A stretch of 64,000 nucleotides of DNA from Pelodera strongyloides (taxonomy: Eukaryota > Nematoda > Chromadorea > Rhabditida > Rhabditidae), in the NCBI GenBank assembly GCA_036852015.1, contig JAANDG010000467.1:53511-117510 (forward strand). Direction: 5' to 3'. A program made the position numbers and the translations under genes. Each line of letters opens with the position of its first letter. Positions within the stretch are counted from its first letter, which is position 1. Positions 34,986-45,640 of this stretch are shown here, one piece after another. A model generated the notes under the pieces. It was not told the origin of the DNA. It ran no database searches and saw nothing but the letters and a program-made list of their open reading frames with translations.

Positions 34986-36675
34986 TCTAAAATGTGGATA
35001 GGTAAATCGTGGATACGAGTTTACTGTAGAATCCACATAAAGTAATGAACATAAGAATGTGCCAGTGCACAAAAATGCATTATGAACAAAGTGTACGCGG
35101 TATGTGCGCCACTTGTGAGTAAAAGACATTGTAAATATCTCGCGCACACCTGGCGCTAGCTAGCGCACATCGGGCTGCAAAATTGTCTTTTCGATGCGCT
35201 ACTTTCTTCAATGGTTATTTTCCACTGATCGTTTCGTCAATGGGCATATTTTACTCATTACAAATCAAGAATATGGCCGTTGAATACAGGGAGAGCATTT
35301 GGTTATTACTGTATTACTGTAGTAACAAACGCAGCTGCCGATCAGGGGTCTAACTTGTATGTTGTGATAAACTGATACGCGATAAAGCCACTTCCTTCAC
35401 GCCTCCAAAGCACGTAGCCTGTTACGGCCTTGACTTTGATTATTGTTTTCTTTTCCCGCTAAAAAGTATGTCAAAGTGATCAACTTATAAGTTAAGCGAA
35501 CGGATTTTTATCATTTCTACATGATTTGTTTGTTGATAGGTGATATCCATTATTCATTCTAGGAGGGTCATTGCGCGTACCCTGGAACAGAGTGTATGTA
35601 TTTTGATGTTCCCGGGAAACAACAAGATTCACAAAGATGTAAATAGGAAAGAGAAGGAGATAGAGAGAGGTAAAGAGAGAGAGAGAGAGAGAGAAAGAGA
35701 GACATTTATATATAACGAGATAGATAACTAGAGAGATAGAGTGATTACAAGCATAGCTTGTGACGTACTGCTATTTGCAATGTATACCAGTTAACCGGTG
35801 AATTTATAAAACTCGTATTGGGTAAAAATACGGTGAGTTCGCCGAGAATTTTTAGTTTGTTATCATAAAAGATATATTGTTCTCTCGACACAAAAGTGTT
35901 TTAGGAATAAAAACACTATGACGTCATACGGCCGAAACGTTGACAAATAAAATGCATAAACCTTTTACACTTTAGAGTTTTGGGCAACACAAACAGTGTG
36001 ATTGGAACCGAAATTCTTGTTTTGATCAGAAAAGAAGTGAAATTGGGAAGTGGAGCAGCGAAAAACCTTGTCTTCCTCATATTCGGCATTCAGCATTTCG
36101 CGAACGCGTGGAACGACAGAGTCGACGCGCACCATTTTATCTTTTCTGTATCAATTTGCGTATTGAAAAGGCGTCGCGCCTAACTTTCAGCGCGCTAAAG
36201 TTTCGCGCCAGTGCTTCGCGCGCACTACCTATTTTTCCAGCACAAAAATGTATTGTAAAAGTGTAACTCAGCGCTTGCGCCGCGTAAAAAGAGATCTATC
36301 AACAGTGACGCGGAGCTCCTCCTCTTTGGCGACACGGTGTTTCATGTTGTTACCTCGAGCATGGAAATCACAATTTACTCTCCACGTCGCGCACTTCTGG
36401 CTCAACTATAGCAATTTTTAAGTGAGCGTGCGACCTGGCACCACTAATTGTGCGGCCAATATGTGTTTAACACTTTCAGAAGCAGAGATTCAAATCTTCA
36501 GACACTGTGGCAAGTATTTTCTAGTGTTTCAGCGTCAAAATGTTATAAGAAGTATTTGAATTAAGTGTCTTTAACAGTGTTTTCTGATACGTGTTGTCAC
36601 CACAATAACACCGGGACAATAAACACTGCGAATACACTATCAAAGATTCACGTCTTCAGATCAGATCCAAAAAAA
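34986..36675. other. intergenic upstream of tyrosinase
   Basis: No gene supported. A (GA)n tract is at about 35,675-35,702. The rest is AT-rich with short frames lacking splice support. The tyrosinase promoter must lie at its left end. Confidence 0.4.
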
Positions 36676-37190
36676 CACACTTCTAGTTTCTCAGGCGCGT
36701 TTCCGCGGGAAACAATGACTTTTTGACTTAGGAAAGGCGGTCTTGCTTCCCTCTGCCCCGAGTTTTTCAAAGGTAATTTTGTAATCTTTTCCCGCGGAAG
36801 CGGACTCGCATGTCCGCGCTACAAGCCTGAGGCTACAAGCCTTTCCTGTGAGAAACTCACAGTGAGATGTGCCACCAAAGCACTTATAAACGTAATTGGC
36901 TATAAGAAATATCATCGCATTTACATCTCGAGATCGGATGCATGCAGAACATAAGCTTTCAGATCCGAATCCGAAAACACAGTAATAAGAATTTGTGATG
37001 ATGTACCTCCTCCTCTGGTAAAGCTTTATTCTTTGAGGAGGAGTGCACGCGATACAGACCAATACTTCAACAACAAGAACATTTGTCCGCCCGCTTGCCA
37101 TCGGAAGTCAGGCCATACAATAGGCTTGTTAGCCTCAAACCCGGAAACCAGTGCATATTTCCAATCACAAGGATAAATGAGCAAAAAAAA
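36676..37190 (-). repeat. repeat element related to 48.1-48.3 kb
   Basis: Its complement matches 48,110-48,260: a B-box-like GGGTTTGAG, then CACTCCTCCTCAAA.AATAAAGCTTTACAGAGGAGGAGGTAC, an almost perfect hairpin. The two copies face opposite ways, about 11 kb apart. Confidence 0.65.
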
Positions 37191-37195
37191 ATTTT

Positions 37196-37368
37196 GGCCA
37201 AAGAGGCTGGGCAACGGGCCACGGCGTCCACGGCCAAAGGATCTGGGCAACGGCGCCCACGGCGTCCATGGCCAAAGAATATGGGCCACGGCGTCCACGG
37301 CCAAAGAAACTGGGCAACGGGCCACATCGTCCACGGCCAAAGGAGCTGGGCAACGGGCCACGGCGGTA
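37196..37368. repeat. GC-rich minisatellite, about 36-bp unit
   Basis: About five imperfect units of CTGGGCAACGGGCCACGGCGTCCACGGCCAAAGGA. All six frames are open, so the overlapping frames are repeat artefacts. Confidence 0.85.
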
Positions 37369-37784
37369 GCCCACTGACCAAGATACGGAATCTCGGCCGA
37401 CAACGTAGAAGATCCGATCTGAAAGAAATAGAGTTAAAAAATTAGTGATGAATTGGGTTCAGAAAAACTTGGAAAAAAATAGGCGCATGGCGGCGGTTTA
37501 CAAATACGGGTAGTTATTAGCCACGGGCTGGGAGGTGCAACTAGGGTACTGTAAGGGGAAGGGGTTATGGTAGTAAGGTGTGCTAAGTGCAGCACATAAG
37601 AAAATTATGATCGACATGATTAAAGCAGAATTTTTCAAAGCGCAGGAGCCAAGAACCACATCGAAATGAGAACACAAGACAAAACTATGTGTGTTGTAAA
37701 AAAGGTGATAATGGAATGAATTCACTCAGACGTAGTGGTAGGATACAGGCGAAACTGAGTTATGCATGTATGAATGTACCTTGC

Positions 37785-37945
37785 CTTGTATGTCTTGTTC
37801 GGCAGTGGTCCTGGGCACGACAGATGACGTCCAGATGCCAAATCGCTCGTTGGCATCATTCTTGCACCAAGAGTGATCGCGTTCGTTTCTCTCTCGCTGG
37901 TCTCCCAGAGTTAGTCGGTCTTCGGAGACGAAACTCCTAAATATG
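37785..37945 (-). pseudogene. exon-like segment, unrecognised family (cassette d)
   Basis: Acceptor ATTTAG near 37,942, then an open minus-strand frame containing SEDRLTLGDQRERN and NDANERFGIWTSSVVPRT, then a possible donor GGCAAG|GTACAT. Paralogous, frame-damaged copies occur at 41,100-41,280 (-) and 46,776-46,880 (+). Confidence 0.4.
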
Positions 37946-38235
37946 GCAAAGGCAGAGACAGACACAAAAAAAACAATTGTATAAATCAAGTCACATAATT
38001 GATCCGCTTTAGAACTAAACTTTATAACGATACGAATTGCCCAACTCACTCACTAATTATCTTAGAAACGGATTACCAAAATTGGGCGCAAACAACATAG
38101 AGCTAACACCAAACTGAGATACAAAGAGATACAAATTTTTATTTTAACACCCCCTTAACTAATTAGCTAATTAAGCAACTGCTTCGGTACTTCAATATGT
38201 CAAAATAATTAAAATGTTTCGAATTAAAAGTGATC

Positions 38236-39013
38236 ATTATCTTATCTTTTTGAATATGAGCAAACTTTCTACGCAGTCCCCCCCCCCCTCCGCATTTACA
38301 CTCCATACACTAGGAAGCAACATCTCTAGCTAGATTCTCGTGTACCATACCCTCGCCCTTAGGTTCATAGCTTCCCCGATATGTCAATTACCAATGGCAA
38401 ATTGTGAAGTCTCAAAAGTATGCTTACTCCTAACAACTAAATATATGAAAATAATGGCTGGAGGGGCAGTTTTCAAAGCTTTCCCAAGAGACCAGTCCTT
38501 CAAAAATCAAAAAATATAAGTGTAACCTAATGCCCTAAATAAAACGCGCGCCCTAACGGCTCTAAATCGCTTCTCGCTCGGAGTCACCCGGTCAAATCGG
38601 AGCCGCTATTGCGCGCGCCCACGCGGGGGCATGTAATTAAACGAGGCACAATTGCTCTCTCGGAGAAGGCCGGCCCGAGCCATTATGGGACCGATTTCAA
38701 AACATGTTCTATTTAAGGCATTATACTACAGTTATATATTTTGGTTAGTGAAGCACTGGACTATTGGAAAAGCTTTGAAAACTGGCTTTGTAGCTATTGT
38801 TTTTATACATTTAGCTGTTAGGCGAAAGCCTACTTTGGAGTCTTCACGATTTGCCATAAGTAATTGATATAGAGGGGAAGCTTGAAATACTAAGCGTGAG
38901 GGTATGGTACACGAAAATCTGGCTAGAAATGTTGCTTCTTAGTGTATGTACTGTAAGGGGCGGAAGAGAGGTGTGTGTAGAAAGTTTGCTCATATTCAAA
39001 AAGATAATACTCA
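38236..39013. mobile_element. 780-bp foldback element with a GC-rich core
   Basis: The left arm (CTTTTTGAATATGAGCAAAC ... TTTTCAAAGCTTTCCC) is inverted at 38,760-39,013. The core, with GGAGTCACCCGGTCAA and GGAGAAGGCCGGCCCGAGCC, recurs at 42,380-42,560 and partly at 46,690-46,770 and 40,770-40,810. A C11 run is at 38,279. Confidence 0.75.
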
Positions 39014-39344
39014 CTTTTGAATCCTATGTGGTGAGGGTGAGGGTCAGCAATATTTGAAAATCACTAATTTTTTCCAAACAAAATGTCTCTGGAAACTTAT
39101 CGGGAAAAACAAGGATAACGCAAAGCAAGGCTACTGTATTATGGCGTCAGCAAGGCGATGAGTTAACGTTCTACAGTAGTATGACGCAAGAGGGTACAGT
39201 GGGCGGGTGCCGGCAAAGCTTTTAATTATTTGATTCGAGACACATGATCAAATAAATGTGTTATTATCAAATTTAGTTACTGGCCGTTGTTAAAGGCTCA
39301 CATAAGTAGATTTTATCTTTAAAACTCCTTTACAATTGAAGCCA

Positions 39345-39560
39345 ACCCACCCATGTATCATCGGCCTCGATCTCTCCCTGGGGCTCCTCCACAACGAACT
39401 CGGTGATGAGGTCCAGGAAGCCTGCGACAGCCTTGACGGCGTGGCGGACCAACTCGTGTAGCCGGTGATCTATCCACAGATCGTCGCACCATTTTCCATC
39501 CAGCAGTCCGAAACCACGAAATTGAATGGAACTCTGAATGGAAAGTGAAATGAAAAATTA
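39345..39560 (-). pseudogene. conserved terminal exon-like frame (cassette c, copy 1)
   Basis: The minus-strand frame reads GKWCDDLWIDHRLHELVRH..., then LDLITEFVVEEPQGEIEADD and ends WVGWLQL plus TAA at 39,345. The inverted copy at 45,860-46,040 keeps the same frame and stop with mostly conservative changes. Family unknown. Confidence 0.45.
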
Positions 39561-40559
39561 GCTTTGTGCACGTCTGTGCCTTCACAAGGCAATCCAGCAT
39601 TTAAATACGATACGGGTTCAGAGTTTTCGTATTCAGAAACCACGGACTAACAATGTACAAATGACAAGACAGAGGTAAAGGGTATACCGTACTTGGTAAC
39701 TGTTACAACAAACACAAATGGAACGGTTTCCTTTCCTTCGAATCAATGATAGAAGGGTAGGACTACCGACGTTCATACAATCAGCTTTATAACTAAATAC
39801 CACAACACTAATTGCCCAACTGACTCACTATATAGCTTACATACGGATTATAAAAACCGGTTTATCAAAAAATAAAAATCTAATTATCATTATGAACTAA
39901 CTTGAAAATAAAATATCCCACCACGCTGTCTTTGTTGCTTGCGGGTCAGAGAAAGTGGGGGTGACGATTGGGTGACGAAGGGATCGATCTCATCCTGGAA
40001 GCCGCGGACGACATGAATCGTATAATAGGCGATGGTTGATCTGTTCGCTGGGCGCCTCTATACAAGGCTTCTCGAAGGGTCACGCCACGGCTTGCCGAGC
40101 ATGCTAAATGGGTAAATTACAGTAAAGATACATGTAGAGTGACGCGCGAATACGGGCTATTGTTAGATCAGCACACGTAAACGAAAGGTGAAAGACAAGG
40201 TCGAAGTAAAAACGTACGACAATTGTACGACAATGCTAGACATAAACTAAATTCCTTTTGGAATTAATTCTACAAAAGGTAGCAGTGAAACGGGACTACG
40301 GGACTGTGGCTATGGGGGACAGAATCTTATGAAAACGGTAACGCACAACAGTACAGCACAGATCTCAATGTACTGCGTGTAAGCAAACTTAGACCAGAGT
40401 ATTAATGAGAGGGAAGTGAGCGTAAATATAGTTGCCAGTTTAACTACGTTTGAGTCACTGCGCTTATATATTGGAATGGTAACTTGTTATAGTTTGAAGT
40501 TGGAACTCACCTAACGTCCACTGGTCCTGTAGACTTGTAGTCTGTAGTTGTAGTCCATA

Positions 40560-40740
40560 AATTGTGTCAGCTGTCCAAATCTTCATCCTCGACCACGACG
40601 GCGCCCTCGCTAGAGATGACATCAGCAACGCAGATCAGGACATCGTCAAGCGCTATTGGTCCGTGTGCTCTCCTCACTGGTGCCGCTGTAGTTCCCGCGC
40701 TCCACCTTGATGTCCCATCGCGAATGAGACAGACATTCTA
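40560..40740 (-). pseudogene. exon-like segment with acidic C-terminus (frame-shifted)
   Basis: CTATTTAG acceptor near 40,738. One frame reads ECLSHSRWDIKVERGNYSG, and after an apparent frameshift LDDVLICVADVISSEGAVVV, ending EDEDLDS and TGA. Its layout resembles cassette c. Confidence 0.3.
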
Positions 40741-41099
40741 AATAGTATACGGTAAGATGGGCGCGCGTCTTAACGGCTCCAGTTGACCGGGTGACCAATT
40801 GTGCCCCCGTTTAATACGGTAAGTACGGTAAGATTGCAAAAAGAAGACAATGATCGATCAATATTCAACAGAGGAACATATTTGCATACTTAGGAAACGT
40901 AGGATACTATTCAGCGACGGTTCCCTGGTTTTTTATGGGCCAACACATTTGGTGATGCTTTCGTAACCATTTTCCCTCGAAAACGCTTTTGAAGCCCACC
41001 GTTTTAAGAGTTTTAAATTATTTATAATTATAATTACACGTGGCGACTTACATTTAACATATGGTAACTTGCATTTCTTTAACTTTTATATGGGCACCC

Positions 41100-41285
41100 G
41101 TACAGAGATCGATGCGCCGCCCGCCACATATGAGGTCGCGTCAACGAAGCAGGGCAACGCGAGACGGCGAGTTCCAGAATTCCAGATGTAAAATTGCTCG
41201 ATGTCTTCATTATTGCCCGTTCATGTTTTTGGCGTTAGTCGGTCTTCAACCCAACACGAATCCGTGGAGACACCCTGAATGGTAT
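41100..41285 (-). pseudogene. damaged cassette d paralogue
   Basis: Minus-strand pieces EDRLTPKT, a stop, then NNEDIEQFYIWNSGTRR align with SEDRLTLGDQ and NDANERFGIWTSS at 37.8 kb. Stops in all frames. Confidence 0.35.
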
Positions 41286-41314
41286 ATTTAAGTGCAAAGG
41301 TAGTTCAAGAGTTC

Positions 41315-41530
41315 TAGAGCGCAATAGATAGAGAGGCGAGAGAGAGAGGGAGAGAGAGAGGGGGGAGAGGGAGGGAGAGAGCTCTGGGAGCAAAAGTAGA
41401 GCGCAATAGACAGAGAGGCGAGAGAGAGAGGGAGAGAGAGAGGGGGGAGAGGGAGGGAGAGAGCTCTGGGAGCAAAAGTAGAGCGCAATAGACAGAGAGG
41501 CGAGAGAGAGAGGGAGAGAGAGAGGAAATA
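41315..41530. repeat. 82-bp minisatellite rich in GA
   Basis: Units begin TAGAGCGCAATAGA at 41,315, 41,397 and 41,479, exactly 82 bp apart, and end AGCTCTGGGAGCAAAAG. The first two are full; the third is partial. Ser-Leu-Pro frames on the minus strand are artefacts. Confidence 0.95.
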
Positions 41531-41946
41531 GGTAGTTGCCTTTAACACACGATTCTACACAGTCTTGCATACCTACTATCTTCCGCCTTCTCCGATCACC
41601 TCCCGATGATCAAGAAAATAGGCGTTCGAGGAGCATTCCGCACATATCATCTGAGAAGACGACGAGTTCCAGATGAAACAGTGATCTTCACTCAAGCGCC
41701 AAGGGTCCACTCCAGTTTTCGCCGAGCGTCCATTTTCCAGAGTTTGGTAGAAGTTGAAACTCGCGCCTAAATAGGACGAGACAGAAACAAAATTTCAGAA
41801 AACTGACAAAATCGTAAATCTGCCTACATCATAATCGAGACAACATTATATACTGTAAAACACTAAACGCCTCTCCAAGCAATTAGATAACTAAGCAACT
41901 CATTAGGTAATAAAAGTTCCCTGAAGACCAAGCGCCAAAGATTCCG

Positions 41947-42037
41947 TTAAAGCGAAATACCAGACGGTTTTTGAAACGCATCTCAAATATCCGCATTATC
42001 CGGCCAATTTCAATCTCCGGCCGGTATTTCGCTTTAA
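41947..42037. mobile_element. 91-bp deleted TTAA MITE, CCGGCCGG family
   Basis: TTAAAGCGAAATACCAGACGG at the left, CTCCGGCCGGTATTTCGCTTTAA at the right; most of the interior is gone. Confidence 0.88.
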
Positions 42038-42319
42038 TTGTTGAGGATATATGGGAAGACTTCAAGTTATCTAGCTCCTAGCAATAAAATAAATGCACTG
42101 AGATTTACTAAAGACATAAAAATAAGATTTATAAGAAATAATCCTAATAGTTACAAAGTTCCGTATTCCAAGTGTTGCCTATTCACATACAAAGCACCGC
42201 TTTATTCGCATATATGTATCTGCTAAATTTTCGATAAGATTCCAGCCCTTAGTCTCAATACAAAAAAAGAACTTTTTGAACACTTTAAAAATGTAGAAAA
42301 TGTGGGTTATTTGTCCTTA

Positions 42320-42655
42320 CAATTAGCAGTTTTCCAAGCTTTCTCCAAGTGCCCAGTCCTCCAAAAATAAAAAAATGCAAGTGTAACCTAATGCCCTAAA
42401 TAGAAAGCGCGCCCTAACGGCTCTAAATCGCTTCTCGCTCGGAGTCACCCGGTCAACTCGGAGCCGTTAAAACGCGCGCCCACGCGGGGGGCATGTACTT
42501 AAACGGGGGCACAATTGCTCTCTCGGAGAAGGCCGGCCCGAGCCATTGTGCGGCCCATTTCAAAACATGTCCTATTTAGGGCATTAGACTACAGTTATAT
42601 TGTTTCATTAGTGAAGCACTGGACTATTGGGAAAGTTTGGAAAACTGCTGTTTTA
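42320..42655. mobile_element. second copy of the GC-core foldback element
   Basis: GCAGTTTTCCAAGCTTTC is inverted at the right end as GAAAGTTTGGAAAACTGC. The core is nearly identical to 38,500-38,720 (GGCTCTAAATCGCTTCTCGC, AAGGCCGGCCCGAGCC). Confidence 0.8.
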
Positions 42656-43249
42656 AGTACAAATAATCCACAGTTTCTAAATTTTTAAATTGTCCAAAAA
42701 ATTCTGTTGTGCATTGGGACAAAGAACCGGTATCTTACCGAAAATAGGGCGAAAATATATGAATAGAGCAGTGATTTATATGTGAATAGTCACATTGGAA
42801 AAGGGAACTCTGTAGCGGTTAGGAATATTCCTTATCACTCTTATTTTGTGCCGTTTAAGTAATCCACAGTGCACTTATTTTATTGTTAGAATTTAAATAA
42901 TTTGAAGACTTTCCAAATTTCCTCACCGGATTCGCGAGCCCCTTCTTTGGGGTTAGTTGAAAACTAACGGCCGGAATCTTAGCGAAAATATATGGATTTG
43001 GAATAATATTATCACAAAATATACTAATTATTTTCCAGCTTGCATTGCATTATATTGCAATTACTATATACAATCGAATCGGTTACATAGGTGAGTTTTA
43101 CAATATATTAGGCACCAAATTATTGAATTCAGAGGCCCTAGCTATTCAACAAATGCTGCAGCGTTGCATTTTCGACTCATAGGGTATAAACTATATTATT
43201 CCCCCGTTTTACAAAATAGTAATAAAATGTTATCATTTTACTTGTATTT

Positions 43250-43466
43250 TAGTTAATGAAATAATCCCACCGCAATGTCGTGGCTGTTGTCCTCGAGCTC
43301 CTCGTTGACGTCCTCGACAATGACGAGCTGGACGACGTGGACGACGTGGAGGCGAACATTGGCGAACTGGCGTCTTTGAAGTAGTTTGTAGATCATCTGG
43401 TCCTTGCCTTCTGTTGTGAAGCCGAGTTTGGTGATTTGGCCTTGATCCCGAATACGAAGCATACCC
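43250..43466 (-). pseudogene. exon-like frame with acidic tail (cassette c, copy 3)
   Basis: After the acceptor TATTTAG the frame reads GMLRIRDQGQITKLGFTTEG..., YKLLQRRQFANVRLHVV, then VEDVNEELEDNSHDIAVGLFH and TAA. It is similar in layout to the 39.3- and 45.9-kb copies. If spliced from 43,820-43,985 its phase does not match this frame, so the model stays open. Confidence 0.4.
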
Positions 43467-43494
43467 TAAATAATAATGTAAGTTTATGTCAATG

Positions 43495-43665
43495 TTAAAG
43501 CGAAATGCTAGCCCCTTTGGAAAATTTGCATATGATAAGCAAATCCTATGTATCCTATGCTAATTTTGTACGTTTGCCGTGCACGATCGTACAAAATTAG
43601 CATATTATACATAGGATTTGCTTATCATATGCAAATTTACCAAAGGGGCTAGCATTTCGCTTTAA
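43495..43665. mobile_element. 171-bp palindromic TTAA MITE (AGCGAAATGCTAGCCCC family)
   Basis: TTAAAGCGAAATGCTAGCCC and its complement at the right end; arms carry TTGCATATGATAAGCAAATC. Near-identical to 29,297 and 51,128. Confidence 0.95.
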
Positions 43666-43818
43666 ACGAAAAGACAGGCACCGCTAGGTTAAAAACAGTC
43701 CATAGGGTAATGATAAATGGTACGGTAACGACAAATCGTACCATAAAGCGATGGAACGGTTACAACAAATTGCCGTTTACTGGTTTCTGGGGTAGGTTAC
43801 TTAACTTACTTAAACACG

Positions 43819-44287
43819 GAGAATTCCTTGAGATGATTACGGTAGAGTAGAGAGGCTGGGCACCAGGCGGGGTACGGTAGAAGGAAGGGCAGATCCAACG
43901 GGGTGGTCCAATCGGCTCCATATCCAGCAGCTACGGTAGCTAGCGTTCCATACAGAAAGCTGGCACAGCAAGCCGCATGTGAGGCCTAAACAATTATTTG
44001 TCATTGAAATAGCGACAAGATTGCAACATGAGCATGCGAAATCAAAAGCAAATGGTAAGGGTAAAGACAAATGAAAGGCTTTGTTCGGGTTAATTATGGC
44101 CGTGGTAGATCACTTACAGATTTCAACGGAGCGAAGCCCTTGGCCGGGTTATGGTACGGCGACCCGGCGACGTACTGGTAGAATAAGGGTACGGTACGGT
44201 CCCGGTAGATCACATCCAATGGAACCCGCCGCGGCATCCGCTTATCCATTTTCATTGACAAGCTGGATCACACATGGAATGTCCTCG
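43819..44287 (-). CDS. two-exon open frame of unknown family
   Basis: Exon A runs from an acceptor TTTAG near 44,288, with an ATG at about 44,244, to a strong donor TCT|GTAAGT at 44,120; it reads MKMDKRMPRRVPLDVIYRDR... and ends PYHNPAKGFAPLKS. Exon B (about 43,986-43,822) continues in frame SHAACCASFLYGTLATVAAG... to a donor GTTTAA|GTAAGT. Both exons have coding-like composition and good splice sites. A homologous exon A is at 45,570-45,640 on the other strand (FYRPSTVVLPVLHLPYRNPR). The downstream exon is unclear. It could be a decaying gene of the repeat block. Confidence 0.45.
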
Positions 44288-45569
44288 TGTGATCTAAATA
44301 ATTATTTGTTAATTGGCGAAAATATAAAACAATGTTGAGGAATTGAACGAACCAGAGATTGAATAACTTAGTAGGCGAACAGGAAGTTAAAAACAATAAC
44401 ACGACGAATGTTAACCAAAACAGCGAGGTAACTCAATTTTAATTCTTATACGTAAGAATGAGAACTAAAAGATACTTCTATAGTAAAGGAACCATTCTGT
44501 ATGGGCGGTGATAGATCAAAGACCTATCATCAACCGCATGAAAAAAAAAGATAAAATATAAGGAATCAATCTTCAAAATGAATAACACAACGTGAAAAAG
44601 TGATAAAATGATATTTTACCAGTCTTCACTCTAAATTTTCCCGCGCGCTTTCTAAAATTCCCGCTCAATTCCCTCACACTCATATTCATACCCGCAGGGC
44701 AATTAGTCTTTTGGATAGTTGGCAATTAAAGCAATTAGCTTGCAATCAAATAGTTAATTAATCGATGTCTGTGTGGGTGACGGCTGGAAATTAAAATCAA
44801 TTCAACTGCCAGCTCATTGTCCTAATTGCCCTTACCCTATGAGACAATTGCCAAAAGTTAAATGCCCTGTAGACTATGGGCGGGAATTTGTGCGCGGGAA
44901 TTCGCTCAGCAAAGTTTATTGGACAGATGAACTAGTCTTTTGTCTTTTTATCACGTCGTATCGTTGTTCTAATGTTTCTAATTTACATATTAGAAACTTT
45001 ATTAGTATTCTTTCCTGTCCTTTTAGTGTATAGTAGCTCGTAGAGTTCAAAAATAGTTTACATATCTGTTATCACAAACTATTGAAACGTATGATTGATG
45101 TCTGCGTGTCAAAACTTTGAAATTTAGAATATTAGCATATCCATTTGAATACGCGCTTCAAATTAGCATATGAAGGAAGATCAAATTAACATATGAAAAT
45201 AAATATGCTAATGATCTACCCAGGCAAGTTCCTCCAATAATCAGAAACTTTCTCTTACGTGAAAGTGCGAATTACTTTGGCTGTGATGATTTGTTTCTTC
45301 TTTCTGTTATTATATGTTTATGTTAGATCACGGTTTGTACTTTTTTCTGTTATATCATGTCTAATTGCATACATACAACGTTTCCAAACTTCCTTTCCAC
45401 CCTCCTATGCATTATTTAACCTTTTTACCGCGTCAATTTCTCACCTTTTTGTATTTTTCGGTGTTTCAATTATCCAACAATTGCTTAGGTCTCCGCGATG
45501 ATTTAAGGCCTGGTCACCGGAGCTGATAAGCGGATGCGGACTCTTGATTCTTCTACCGGCCGTCTACTG

Positions 45570-45640
45570 TAGTCCTGCCTGTTCTGCACCTTCCCTACCG
45601 TAATCCAAGAAGAACTTCGCCGCGTGTAAGTCGTAGTGAT
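45570..45640 (+). pseudogene. exon A paralogue (YR..TV...PYRNP)
   Basis: TTCTTCTACCGGCCGTCTAC opens a frame reading FFYRPSTVVLPVLHLPYRNP followed by RRTSPR and GTAAGT, aligned with exon A at 44.2 kb through YRxxTV and PYxNP and through the donor. Upstream DNA (GATAAGCGGATGCGG) is also shared. Confidence 0.4.

Larger units (their letters stand above)
37740..39800 (-). repeat. left arm of a large inverted duplication
   Basis: Matches 45,640-46,880 in the opposite orientation in several collinear blocks: the exon-like end at 39,345-39,560 against 45,830-46,040; GTGGGCGGGTGCCGGCAA (39,198) against its complement near 46,155; the AAAGATAATACTCACTTTTG region; and the exon-like segment at 37,790-37,945 against 46,776-46,880. 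Separating DNA is about 6 kb. Arms differ by indels and inserted elements. Confidence 0.75.

Noticed and set aside
37026..37445. Overlapping 104-125-residue frames on both strands
   Set aside because: All derive from the 36-bp GC-rich repeat, which is open in six frames.
41235..41570. Ser/Leu/Pro-rich frames of 86-111 residues
   Set aside because: Products of the 82-bp GA-rich minisatellite; no start context, splice sites or composition of a protein.
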